Shown here in pieces: positions 24,024 to 32,295 of a stretch of DNA of 64,000 nt. Source of the DNA: an uncultured Roseobacter sp. Lineage in GTDB: Bacteria; Pseudomonadota; Alphaproteobacteria; Rhodobacterales; Rhodobacteraceae. Position 1 is the stretch's first letter. Each line of letters opens with the position of its first letter. Location of the stretch: the NCBI RefSeq assembly GCF_947495025.1, contig NZ_CANLXG010000001.1:744001-808000 (forward strand), in the 5' to 3' direction. The notes beneath the pieces were generated by a model. It did not search any database, was not told the DNA's origin, and saw only the letters and a list, made by a program, of their open reading frames with translations. Both the position numbers and the translations under genes were made by a program.

Positions 24024-25298
24024 TCACGGGTCCGGAGAGGCCAGACCATCGACGATCTCGCGCATGGCCTCAAGGAAGGCCGAAACCTCAGTGATCGTGT
24101 TGTAATGGCACATTGATACACGTACCGCCGACGGCAGCCCGAGAGGGTCGAGAATATTACCGGAATAGTGATCCGCTTTGCGGGTATGCGTACGGATGCC
24201 CCGTGTCCGCAGGGCCGTGACCAGATCAGGCGCCTCCATTCCTTCCAGCGTGATCGTAACCAGACCCTCGCGCGCGGGGTTGTCCGCGCCGCCGATGATG
24301 CCCACACCCGGCAGATCCGCCAGCCCCGCCAGATTGCCGGTGCCGTGGATCATTGCATGCGTCAGCGCCTGTTCATGACCGTGAATAGCCGCGCCTGCTG
24401 CCTCGATCCGGGCGCGGCGGTCCTGCGCATCGCTGACCTGTGCTCCCAGCCAGTCGAAATATTCCACCACATCGGACATCGTCGCATAGGCACCGGTATC
24501 CCGCGTACCCAGTTCCCAGTTTCCTTCCGGCCCGCCGATAAGACTGTCGTGCGGCAGCGCGTTCAACCGTGGCGAGGTCCAGGCGATCCCGTATCCATGG
24601 CGTGAAAACACCTTGTAGGGCGAAATGACATAGCCATCGATATCGTATCCTTTGATGTCGATCAGCCCGTGGCTGGCGTGCTGAATGCCATCAACGATGA
24701 TGATGGCGTCGGGTGCGACATCGCGGATGGCTCTGGATACAGCGGCGACATCAACGCCCATGCCCGTTACCGGTGAAGTGTGCAGGATCGTGGCTACCCG
24801 GATATCCGGACGCAGGTAAGGGATGTAATCCCCGGCCGTAACGCAGCCTGTGGCATCGTCGTGCGCGACCTGAATATAGGGCTTTCCTGCAACTTTGGCC
24901 CAGCGCGTACAGGCACTGCGTGTCGCCGGATGCTCCAGGGTGGACCCCAGCACAACGCCACCCTCTTCTGTTTCGAGGATGGCATTCATGATCAGCCGGA
25001 AGAGCAGTTCCGTTCCGCTTTCGCCGGCAAAGATATCCCCCTCCGGCGCGTTGAAGAATACGCGCATGTCCTCTTTGGCCTGATCAATCACGCGCACCAG
25101 CTCATGAGCCATTTCATTGTCGCGTCCCTGATTGTCCGGGATTGCCGCAAACTGGTTTGAGGTATCCACGACGCTGTTCAGTGTCAGTGCGCCCCCTGCG
25201 TTCTCGAAAAACACGCGCGGGCCGGCAACGGGGCAGCTTTCAACATGTGCAAAACGCGCGCGGATGTCGGACATCAGGGTAGGATTGTCAGTTATCAT
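24024..25298 (-). CDS. Cysteine desulfurase-like class V aminotransferase
   Basis: A 424-residue PLP enzyme of aminotransferase class V. The PLP Lys is in YVISPYKVFSRHGYG (about residue 229), the cofactor-binding Asp-X-X-His is IVDGIQHASHG, and FFENAGGALTL is the usual N-terminal substrate loop. The C-terminal RVSMCHYNTITEVSAFLEAM is typical of the cysteine desulfurase-like (VC1184) subgroup rather than IscS/SufS, and no cysteine-bearing active-site loop is obvious. The reaction is therefore uncertain; it may act as a lyase or aminotransferase. ATG 25298 has AAGG upstream. It stands alone, divergent from the purine island. Confidence 0.85.
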   Translation of the reverse strand: MITDNPTLMSDIRARFAHVESCPVAGPRVFFENAGGALTLNSVVDTSNQFAAIPDNQGRDNEMAHELVRVIDQAKEDMRVFFNAPEGDIFAGESGTELLFRLIMNAILETEEGGVVLGSTLEHPATRSACTRWAKVAGKPYIQVAHDDATGCVTAGDYIPYLRPDIRVATILHTSPVTGMGVDVAAVSRAIRDVAPDAIIIVDGIQHASHGLIDIKGYDIDGYVISPYKVFSRHGYGIAWTSPRLNALPHDSLIGGPEGNWELGTRDTGAYATMSDVVEYFDWLGAQVSDAQDRRARIEAAGAAIHGHEQALTHAMIHGTGNLAGLADLPGVGIIGGADNPAREGLVTITLEGMEAPDLVTALRTRGIRTHTRKADHYSGNILDPLGLPSAVRVSMCHYNTITEVSAFLEAMREIVDGLASPDP

Positions 25299-25771
25299 CA
25301 GTGTCTGCCTTTTCTGAGACCGCCATGGGTTTTGTGTATTTCTAATCAGGTCCGCGCCATGCGCACAATGGTTCCGGCCATTTCAGCCCGGGCAATTGTG
25401 GAAGGTCTCTGCGACGGGGTTATCACATAAAGTGATCGTGCAGCCGCCTAGGGGGGGGCGGTTGTCTGACGTTACCGGGTCGGCACAGTCTGCCGCATTC
25501 GTGACGAGGCCCGTGCAGGTCTGGCGCGCCCTCGGGCCCGGGGGCGGACACCGGACCGGGTTCAGCGGTCGTGCTCACCACGCCCCCTGACGTCTGTCTG
25601 TTGACCCGTCGCACCCTCCCGCCTGTCTTTTGTTGGGGCCCGCGGTCGTCCGGGCATCAACGGGTTTTCATGTCCATGCTGTGTTGCTACCCTCTTGCCA
25701 GTGCGGCGCGGAACTGTCCGGAGCAGCAAAGGCAGACTGAAGAGGAACCGCTGAGCCATGGAGGACCAGCC
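25299..25771. other. 473-base divergent intergenic region before the purine island
   Basis: No coding frame with plausible composition is found on either strand. It contains a run of eight G at 25451-25458. It must hold promoters for the aminotransferase (minus) and the deaminase operon (plus), and the GGAGG ribosome site of the deaminase at 25760-25764. I see no tRNA, terminator or repeat. Confidence 0.45.
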
Positions 25772-26254
25772 GTGAGCAAAGAACAGGACCTGCAGTTTCT
25801 CAGACGCACGATAGAGCTGGCAGATGAGGCCGTTTCCGAAGGTAATCACCCCTTCGGCGCCATACTGGTTTCCGCCGGGGGCGAGATCTTGGCCGAAGGA
25901 AAAAACTCGTTTTCTGTTGACCGGGGGCCGGGACATGCCGAAACCAATCTGGCGCGTGACGCTGCACGCCGGTTCGATGTCCCGACCCTGCGCGATGCAA
26001 CACTCTATACCTCGGTGGAACCCTGTTCGATGTGCTCCGGTACGGTTTACTGGGCCGAAATTGGCACAGTTGTCTTTGGTATGACTGAAAAACGCCTTGG
26101 TGAACTGACCGGTGATGACCCCGAAAATCCGACACAGGATCTGGAATGCCGCGTGATTTTTGCGTCCGGTCAGAGGCCTGTCGCCGTTCGCGGACCATTT
26201 GCGGAGCTCGAAAGCGAGATCGCAGACCAGCATGTGCAGTTCTGGAAAAAATGA
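25772..26254 (+). CDS. CDA-fold guanine deaminase-like nucleobase deaminase
   Basis: A 160-residue zinc deaminase of the cytidine deaminase fold. Zinc and catalytic residues are HAE in GHAETNLARD (His55, Glu57) and PCSMC (Cys85, Cys88). The segment VFGMTEKRLGELTGDDPENP followed by FASGQR recalls the proteobacterial guanine deaminase group (for example Nitrosomonas GuaD), as far as I remember it. The GTG start is fixed by GGAGG 7 bases upstream; no ATG in frame fits. Its stop overlaps the next ATG. Located at the head of a region with a purine importer and a second, unrelated guanine deaminase, so a purine substrate is likely. Confidence 0.82.
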   Translation: MSKEQDLQFLRRTIELADEAVSEGNHPFGAILVSAGGEILAEGKNSFSVDRGPGHAETNLARDAARRFDVPTLRDATLYTSVEPCSMCSGTVYWAEIGTVVFGMTEKRLGELTGDDPENPTQDLECRVIFASGQRPVAVRGPFAELESEIADQHVQFWKK

Positions 26255-26523
26255 CATGCGGCGCCATTCTGACGCTGACAGGGCAGCTGAGTGCCGAGAG
26301 CGCGCTGCCCTGGATCCACCACCGGGGTCAGTTGCTGAACCTCGCAGGATGGGTCCGCCGCGAGGATGATCAGACGATACGCATGGCGCTCGCGGGGCCG
26401 GAACCTCTGATCGAAGCGATGGAGATTGCCTGCAGTCTCGGACCCGGGGACGTTCTCGTGGACACGATCACGCGCGCGCGCCACACCTTTGACGAGAAGC
26501 CTGATACATTCGTTATGCTGTGA
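26251..26523 (+). CDS. Acylphosphatase-like small protein lacking catalytic residues
   Basis: A 90-residue protein coupled to the deaminase by an ATGA overlap. An ungapped comparison by eye with the acylphosphatase motif fits: GQLSAESALPWIHH for the GxVQGVxFR loop and LLNLAGWVRRED for the GxxGWVRN strand. At the two catalytic positions it has Leu19 instead of Arg and Arg37 instead of Asn, with the 18-residue spacing retained. It is therefore probably not a phosphatase and may be a binding or regulatory partner of the deaminase. Function unknown; fold assignment is from motif pattern only. Confidence 0.68.
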   Translation: MTCGAILTLTGQLSAESALPWIHHRGQLLNLAGWVRREDDQTIRMALAGPEPLIEAMEIACSLGPGDVLVDTITRARHTFDEKPDTFVML

Positions 26524-26650
26524 AGGTATGCACCTGCTCAAATACTATGCAATTCCGCAAACTGCCTGCTAGGATGTTTCCGGGTGCTGTTTTTTGTTTT
26601 CCGGATCGCTGTTTTTGACCTAACCACAAAGAACGAGGTGGGGACGTAAA
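26524..26650 (+). promoter_or_regulatory. Probable promoter region of the oxygenase-transport operon
   Basis: 127 bases between the acylphosphatase-like gene and the Rieske gene, with T-rich blocks (GTTTTTTGTTTT-like) around 26590-26615. GAGGTGGGG at 26635-26643 is the ribosome site for ATG 26651. TTGACC at 26617-26622 could be a -35, but no -10 fits at 16-18 bases. Confidence 0.4.
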
Positions 26651-27289
26651 ATGACTTCTGTTGCTGTCGGGCTGTCACGTGATCTTGCGGCAAAACGGGT
26701 GATGCGCGCTGAGGTGCAGGGGTATGACATCGCGGTATGGCGTGATGAAAATGGCGGACTGCATGCCTGGAATAACCGGTGCCCGCACCGGGGCATGCGG
26801 CTGAGTCACGGGTTCGTGCGGGACGGTCATCTGGCATGCCTGTATCACGGCTGGCACTTCCGTAAGGACGGTGGCTGCGCCTATATCCCGGCACATCCCG
26901 AACTGGAGCCTCCTGAAACCATCAGCGCGACAGTCTTCAGCATAACCGAAAACGCGGGCGTGATCTGGGTCAGCGCAACAGATACGGCAAAAGCCCCGGC
27001 AGAAGATGGTGAATGGGAGCCGCTTCGCAGTCTGTCATTTGCCTGCCCCCCGGAAAAGGTCCGGCACGCGATCGAAAATACACCGTTTGCCGGGCAACTG
27101 CCTGAACGGGCCGCGAGCGGACACCTTACAGCAGGCAGCACGGCTCTTCTGGTCCACTGCGCGCCGCTCGGGGATGCAGAGACACTGGCCCATCTCCTTG
27201 TCGCTGCCGGCACATCTCTGGCCGGGCGCAAAGCCCTGTCCCGCTGGTGCGAAACGGCGCGTGAGTCCGCCGAGGCAGGCCCAGCATGA
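26651..27289 (+). CDS. Stand-alone Rieske [2Fe-2S] protein (NdmD N-domain-like)
   Basis: A 212-residue protein. Residues about 15-115 are an oxygenase-type Rieske domain with CPHRG (Cys44, His46) and CLYHGWHF (Cys63, His66), all four cluster ligands present. The remaining 90 residues form a small domain of unknown function. There are no flavin, NAD or ferredoxin domains. From memory, the Rieske part and the block after it resemble the N-terminal extension of NdmD, the reductase of caffeine N-demethylases, but here it is cut off from the reductase. Its stop overlaps the next ATG by 4 bases, and that gene encodes an oxygenase lacking its own Rieske centre. It should therefore pass electrons to that subunit. 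Confidence 0.88.
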   Translation: MTSVAVGLSRDLAAKRVMRAEVQGYDIAVWRDENGGLHAWNNRCPHRGMRLSHGFVRDGHLACLYHGWHFRKDGGCAYIPAHPELEPPETISATVFSITENAGVIWVSATDTAKAPAEDGEWEPLRSLSFACPPEKVRHAIENTPFAGQLPERAASGHLTAGSTALLVHCAPLGDAETLAHLLVAAGTSLAGRKALSRWCETARESAEAGPA

Positions 27290-28131
27290 GCAGAGAATAC
27301 GCAACCAACGACTGGTACCCTGTTGCCGATGCCGCCCGGATGATACCCGGTCACGGTTTCACCACCCGGTTGCTGGGTGAACCCCTTGAGGTATCCGGAT
27401 CTTTTGAAAATCCTGTGGTCACAGCCCGGGATGGCCGGATGCTGCCCGTGCAGGTGCGGTACGGGCATGTCTGGACAACGACCGGCTCTGCCCCCCGCCC
27501 GCTCTTTGACATTGCCGAAGCTGACGAAACGGACAGAACATTCGTGCCATGTGGGGCGGTTCAGGTGCGCTGTTCTCCGCTGCGCGCTGTGGAGAACTTT
27601 CTCGACATCGCTCATTTTCCTTTTGTGCACACCGGTATCCTTGGTGAAGAGCCACATACGCAGGTTGCGCCCTACAAGGTGGAAATCCGTGAGGATGCAG
27701 ACGAGGTCTGGGCCACGCAGATCGGCTTTCACCAGCCTCAGGCTGCCAAAAGCGCAACCGAGGCGATCGAAACGCGCTATGAATACCGGGTCCCGGCCCC
27801 AACGACCGCTGTGCTGTACAAAACCTGCCCGCCAAAACCCGAAGCCTGGGACGTGATTGCGATTTTTGTACAGCCGGTGGCGGAGGATATGTGCATCGCA
27901 TGGCCCTGGATGGCGCTCTATGACGATGTGTCCCCCTATGCGGACCTTGTACAGTTTCAGCAGGAGATTTTTCTGCAGGACCGCTCGATCCTTGAAAACC
28001 AGAAACCCACGCTGCTGCCGCTGGACCCCAGAATGGAAATACCCACGCGCTGTGATCTGACGTCGGTGGTCTACCGCCGCTGGCTCAAGCGTAAGGGCGC
28101 CACCTATGGAGCGCTGACGACCGCCGCATGA
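27286..28131 (+). CDS. Rieske-less mononuclear-iron oxygenase subunit (NdmC-like N-demethylase)
   Basis: A 281-residue Rieske-oxygenase alpha subunit that has lost its [2Fe-2S] domain: the N-terminus NDWYPVADAARMIPGHGF is normal, but between LLGEPLEV and YGHVWTTTG both Cys-His loops are missing. The catalytic iron site is intact: ENFLDIAHFPFVHTG gives Asn104, Asp107, His110 and His115. Length and sequence (for example LYKTCPP, and the C-terminal RRWLKRKGATYGAL) strongly recall NdmC, the 7-methylxanthine N7-demethylase that also lacks a Rieske domain. A demethylase acting on an N7-methylated purine is the best guess. Coupled by 4-base overlaps to the Rieske and GST-like genes. Confidence 0.85.
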   Translation: MSREYATNDWYPVADAARMIPGHGFTTRLLGEPLEVSGSFENPVVTARDGRMLPVQVRYGHVWTTTGSAPRPLFDIAEADETDRTFVPCGAVQVRCSPLRAVENFLDIAHFPFVHTGILGEEPHTQVAPYKVEIREDADEVWATQIGFHQPQAAKSATEAIETRYEYRVPAPTTAVLYKTCPPKPEAWDVIAIFVQPVAEDMCIAWPWMALYDDVSPYADLVQFQQEIFLQDRSILENQKPTLLPLDPRMEIPTRCDLTSVVYRRWLKRKGATYGALTTAA

Positions 28132-28784
28132 CTTTCACGCTCTACAACTACGTTCTTTCCGGAAACTGCTACAAAATCCGACTGATGGCCGCGCTGCTTG
28201 GCGTGGAATATGAAACTGTCGCTGTCGATTTCTATCCCGGGATGGAACACCGCTCCCCGCAGATGCTGTCGCTCAACCCCGCAGGCACGCTGCCTGTGCT
28301 CACGGCCGGTGATCTGGTCCTGACCGAAACCCAGGCCATGCTGACCTGGATGGCAACCAGTTTTGACACCTCTGGCACATGGTTTCCTGCCGGAGACCCG
28401 GCCCTGCTGGGTGTCGTGCAGCAATGGCTGGGGTTTTCAGGGCGTCTGACACAAAGCGCAGGCCTCGCGCGGCTGCACTCGATGCTGGACTGGCCCGTGG
28501 ACGGGCAAGCCGCCTGTGCCGCTGCGGTAAAAGACCTGCGCATCCTGGAACGTCACCTGACTGACCGTGTCCTCGAAGGTGGGCTCTGGATTGCCGGAGA
28601 GACCCCCACAATCGCGGATGTCGCCTGCTTTCCCTACGTGGCGCTGAGCCCGGATGCAGGTCTTGAACATGACGCCTATCCGGCGATCAGAAACTGGCTT
28701 TACGCGATACGCGGCCTGCCCGGTTTTGTCGCCATGCCCGGCATCCATTACAGGCACGAAGGGACCAGCGGAACAAATGGCTGA
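28128..28784 (+). CDS. Glutathione S-transferase-like protein (NdmE-like)
   Basis: A 218-residue GST-fold protein: thioredoxin-like N-domain (LYNYVLSGNCYKIRLMAALL, then NPAGTLPVL and ETQAM) and an all-helical C-domain (GETPTIADVACFPYVAL). Instead of an ordinary GST role, it probably matches NdmE, a GST-like protein that forms a structural complex with NdmC and NdmD in N7-demethylation; the order Rieske, Rieske-less oxygenase, GST supports this. It could still bind glutathione. Overlaps the oxygenase gene by 4 bases and the ABC ATPase gene by 8, so it is part of the same operon. Confidence 0.85.
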   Translation: MTFTLYNYVLSGNCYKIRLMAALLGVEYETVAVDFYPGMEHRSPQMLSLNPAGTLPVLTAGDLVLTETQAMLTWMATSFDTSGTWFPAGDPALLGVVQQWLGFSGRLTQSAGLARLHSMLDWPVDGQAACAAAVKDLRILERHLTDRVLEGGLWIAGETPTIADVACFPYVALSPDAGLEHDAYPAIRNWLYAIRGLPGFVAMPGIHYRHEGTSGTNG

Positions 28785-30291
28785 CCCGATCCTGAACATT
28801 TCAGGCGTGACCAAAATCTATGGGCGCACCGTCGCCAACGACGCGGTGGATTTTCAGGTTGAAACCGGTCAGATTCACGCTGTGCTTGGCGAGAACGGCG
28901 CGGGAAAATCCACACTGATGAAGGTGATCTACGGCGTCGTGAAACCTGACGCGGGAACCGTTTCTTGGCAGGGCGAAACAGTTGACATCGCCTCGCCTGC
29001 AGAAGCCCGCCGTCTGGGTATCGGCATGGTTTTTCAGCACTTTTCTCTTTTTGAGACGCTGACAGTGACAGAAAATATCTCGCTCGCGGTCGAAGGTTCA
29101 AAAGCCGAGCTGACCGCGCGTATCCGCAGCGCATCTGAACGTTTCGGACTGGAGGTCGAACCGGACGCGCGCGTGCATGCGCTCACCGTCGGTGAACGCC
29201 AGCGCATTGAGATACTGCGCTGTATTCTGCAGGAGCCAAAGCTGATCATCCTTGATGAGCCAACGTCCGTGCTGCCGCCACAAGGGATCGCAAAACTTTT
29301 TGAAACGCTGAAAACCCTCGCAGCCGAGGGAATTGCGGTGGTCTTTATCTCTCACAAACTCGACGAAATCCGCGCGCTCTGTGACACGGCAACAATCATG
29401 CGCGGCGGTCGGGTCGTCGGGGTTGTGAACCCCGCCGAAGAGACATCAAAAAGCCTGACCCAGATGATGATCGGTCAGGAGATTGCCGAGTTCGGAACGC
29501 GCGCACCTGCGACCGCCAGCCGGGAAATCCTGCGTGTGGAGGGCCTGGATCATGTGCCGGAAGATCCGTATGCGCCACGCCTGTCCGGTCTTGAACTGTC
29601 GCTGCGCAGCGGCGAGATCCTGGGAATAGCGGGCGTGTCGGGCAACGGTCAGGGAGCGCTGATGCGCGTGCTGGCAGGTGAAATTCCGACGCCACCTGAT
29701 ACTGTTATTCTGCAGGGCGAGGCCATCGGAGCCACCGGGCCCGAAGCGCGCCGCAGGAAGGGCCTGCATTTCATCCCGGAAGAACGGCTGGGACGCGGTG
29801 CTGTCCCTGGCCACTCGCTGGCGGAAAACGTCGGACTGACCACATTCCATTCGGGGCTGTTGTCTTCCGGGTTCCTGAACCTGCGCAAACGCCGCGCACG
29901 AGCCGCCGAAACCATCGAAAAGATGGACGTGCGCTGCAGCGGGCCTGATGCCGCCGCCCAGTCCCTGTCAGGTGGCAACCTGCAGAAATTCATTGTCAGC
30001 CGCGAGATGGCGCTGTCGCCGCAGGTCCTGATTGCCGAGCAACCGACCTGGGGCGTCGATGTCGGCGCTGCGGCGGCGATCCGGCAACGCCTGCTTGATC
30101 TGCGCGCCCAGGGTGTGGCGGTTCTGATCGTGTCCGAAGAGCTCGAGGAGCTGATGGAAATCTGTGACCGTATTCAGGTGATGTTCCGGGGGCGCCTGTC
30201 ACCGGCTGTCGCGGCAGGCCAGACGGACATCGACCATATCGGACTGGCAATGGCGGGCGATTTCGACGAACTGGAGGCGACCCATGGCTAG
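28777..30291 (+). CDS. BMP-type nucleoside/purine ABC importer, duplicated ATPase
   Basis: A 504-residue ATPase with two ABC domains, the form used by simple sugar and nucleoside importers. The first domain has Walker A GENGAGKST, signature LTVGERQRIE and Walker B LIILDEPTS. The second has a degenerate Walker A (GVSGNGQGAL) and signature LSGGNLQKFIVSRE, as usual for the family. ATG 28777 overlaps the GST-like gene by 8 bases; upstream in-frame starts would lie within it. The permease gene begins inside its last 8 bases. Together with two permeases and a BMP-family binding protein it should import nucleobases or nucleosides. Confidence 0.94.
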   Translation: MADPILNISGVTKIYGRTVANDAVDFQVETGQIHAVLGENGAGKSTLMKVIYGVVKPDAGTVSWQGETVDIASPAEARRLGIGMVFQHFSLFETLTVTENISLAVEGSKAELTARIRSASERFGLEVEPDARVHALTVGERQRIEILRCILQEPKLIILDEPTSVLPPQGIAKLFETLKTLAAEGIAVVFISHKLDEIRALCDTATIMRGGRVVGVVNPAEETSKSLTQMMIGQEIAEFGTRAPATASREILRVEGLDHVPEDPYAPRLSGLELSLRSGEILGIAGVSGNGQGALMRVLAGEIPTPPDTVILQGEAIGATGPEARRRKGLHFIPEERLGRGAVPGHSLAENVGLTTFHSGLLSSGFLNLRKRRARAAETIEKMDVRCSGPDAAAQSLSGGNLQKFIVSREMALSPQVLIAEQPTWGVDVGAAAAIRQRLLDLRAQGVAVLIVSEELEELMEICDRIQVMFRGRLSPAVAAGQTDIDHIGLAMAGDFDELEATHG

Positions 30292-31357
30292 ACTGGCGCT
30301 GGAGCCACGGGAAACGAACTCGATCATCGCACCGATACAGGTCGCGGCCCTCGCGCTGGTGATGACCCTGATCGGCGGGGCAGTGCTTTTTGCGATCTAT
30401 GGTGTCTCGCCACTCAGAGGGCTGCATGCGGTCTTTGTCGAACCGCTGCTGACGACCTATGGCATCGGTGAGGTACTGCTGAAAATGGCCCCCCTGCTGC
30501 TGATTGCCCAGGGGCTGGCGATCGGCTTCCGCGCCCAGGTCTGGAACATCGGTGCCGAGGGTCAGCTGATCCTCGGGGCGATCGCCGCCTCTGCGCTGGC
30601 AATCTGGTTTGACGGAACAGGCTCGCCTCTGCTGCTGCCTGCGATGATCGTTGCCGGCATGCTCGCCGGCATGGCCTGGGCCGGCATCGCGGCCTTTCTG
30701 CGGACGCAGTTCAACGCAAACGAAATCCTGGTGACATTCATGCTCACCAGTGTTGCGCTGCAGTTGCTGTATTATCTGGTGACAGGCCCGATGAAGGACC
30801 CGATGGGTTTCAACTTTCCACAGTCCATCAGCTTTGGACAAAGCGCCCTCTTCCCGACGATCATTGATGGTACACGCGCGAATGCCTCACTGTATCTCGG
30901 GCTTGTGGCAACTGCCGTCGCAGTCATTTTCGTGCGCTACAGCTTTGCCAGCTATAAGCTTTCTGTAGGAGGTCTGGCGCCGGGCGCCGCCTTTTATGCC
31001 GGGTTTTCCTCAAAACGGGCCATCTGGATTGCCCTGCTTGTCTCGGGCGGCGCAGCCGGGCTGGCCGGTGTCGGCGAAGTGGCGGGGCCGCTGGGACAGC
31101 TGCAGCGGAATATCTCTCCGGGATATGGCTATGCGGGGATCATCGTGGCGGTGCTCGGCGGTCTGAATCCCATCGGCATTCTGTTTGCCTCGGCCATTAT
31201 GGCGCTGGTCTACGTCGGCGGTGATTTCGCGCTGCTCAGTGTGGGCGTACCGGATGCTGTCACGGGTATTCTGCAGGGCATCCTGCTGATCTCATATCTC
31301 GCCTGCTCACTGCTGCTCACCATGCGGCTGCGTCTTGTCCGGGAGGCGCCGGTCTGA
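30284..31357 (+). CDS. Nucleoside/purine ABC importer permease 1
   Basis: A 357-residue membrane protein with about nine helices of the BPD_transp_2 family. LAIGFRAQVWNIGAEGQLILG and GGLNPIGILFASAIMALVYVG are characteristic of the larger permease in nucleoside (BmpC-like) importers. Overlaps the ATPase gene by 8 bases and the second permease by 1 base, as expected for tightly coupled translation of a heterodimeric channel. Confidence 0.93.
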   Translation: MARLALEPRETNSIIAPIQVAALALVMTLIGGAVLFAIYGVSPLRGLHAVFVEPLLTTYGIGEVLLKMAPLLLIAQGLAIGFRAQVWNIGAEGQLILGAIAASALAIWFDGTGSPLLLPAMIVAGMLAGMAWAGIAAFLRTQFNANEILVTFMLTSVALQLLYYLVTGPMKDPMGFNFPQSISFGQSALFPTIIDGTRANASLYLGLVATAVAVIFVRYSFASYKLSVGGLAPGAAFYAGFSSKRAIWIALLVSGGAAGLAGVGEVAGPLGQLQRNISPGYGYAGIIVAVLGGLNPIGILFASAIMALVYVGGDFALLSVGVPDAVTGILQGILLISYLACSLLLTMRLRLVREAPV

Positions 31358-32271
31358 TGGACGTTCTGATTTTTATGGTCAGCGGCACTCTCGCTGCGGC
31401 AACCGCGCTGATCTTTGCGGCCATGGGCGAGCTGGTCGCCGAAAAGTCCGGCATGCTGAACCTTGGCATCGAGGGTATGATGGCAACCGGTGCAGCGATG
31501 GGTTTCGTGGCCGCCACGGTCTCGGGCTCCTATACGGTCGGCTTTCTTGCCGCCGCCGTGCTGGGCGCACTCCTGTCTGCGGTCTTTGCCGTTCTCACTC
31601 TGGTGTTCCGCGCCAACCAGACCGCCTCGGGGCTTGCTATCGGCATTCTGGGCCTCGGGCTTTCATCAGCCATCGGCAAAAAGTTTGAGAGTATGACACT
31701 GCCGGGCGTCCCCGATCTGCCGCTGGGACCGCTGGCGCAGATACCCGTCATTGGCCCGATGTTCTTTCAGCTGGATGTGATGGTTTACCTGTCAATCGTG
31801 CTGGTCTTCGCCACATGGTACATGCTGAACCGGACACGGCTGGGCCTGACGATCCGCGCCGTTGGGGAAAGCCCGGAAAACGCCCACGCGCTGGGACTGC
31901 CTGTTCTGTGGATCCGTGCCGGCTGTGTGGCGTTCGGCGGCGCGATGGCCGGTATCGGCGGGGCCTATATGTCCACAGCCTACACACCGCTCTGGGCCGA
32001 GGGCATGATTGCCGGACGCGGCTGGATCGTGGTCGCTCTGACGGTTTTCGGCACCTGGATGGTGCCGCGTGTTGCATTTGGTGCCTATCTTTTCGGCTCC
32101 ATCTCACTGCTGGAGCTGTCGATCCAGGCGCTGGGGGTAAATGTGCCCAGTCAGCTCATGTCGGCTTTGCCCTATCTGGTGACAATCTTCATGCTCGCAC
32201 TGATCTCGCGCAACACGCTTTTCATCCGCCTCAACAGCCCGGCAAGCCTTGGGGCGACTTTCAGACTGTAA
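31357..32271 (+). CDS. Nucleoside/purine ABC importer permease 2
   Basis: A 304-residue membrane protein of the same permease family as its neighbour. The N-terminal block FAAMGELVAEKSGMLNLGIE and, later, TIRAVGESPENAHALGLPV are hallmarks of the BmpD-like partner. About eight helices. It begins on the last base of permease 1. A 24-base gap with GGGGAG then leads to the binding-protein gene. Confidence 0.93.
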   Translation: MDVLIFMVSGTLAAATALIFAAMGELVAEKSGMLNLGIEGMMATGAAMGFVAATVSGSYTVGFLAAAVLGALLSAVFAVLTLVFRANQTASGLAIGILGLGLSSAIGKKFESMTLPGVPDLPLGPLAQIPVIGPMFFQLDVMVYLSIVLVFATWYMLNRTRLGLTIRAVGESPENAHALGLPVLWIRAGCVAFGGAMAGIGGAYMSTAYTPLWAEGMIAGRGWIVVALTVFGTWMVPRVAFGAYLFGSISLLELSIQALGVNVPSQLMSALPYLVTIFMLALISRNTLFIRLNSPASLGATFRL

Positions 32272-32295
32272 CGACACCAATGGGGAGTACCTGAA

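Noticed and set aside
25299..25771. Riboswitch or small RNA upstream of the purine island
   Set aside because: I found no purine-riboswitch core, stable long hairpin or terminator; only a G-run and promoter-sized space.
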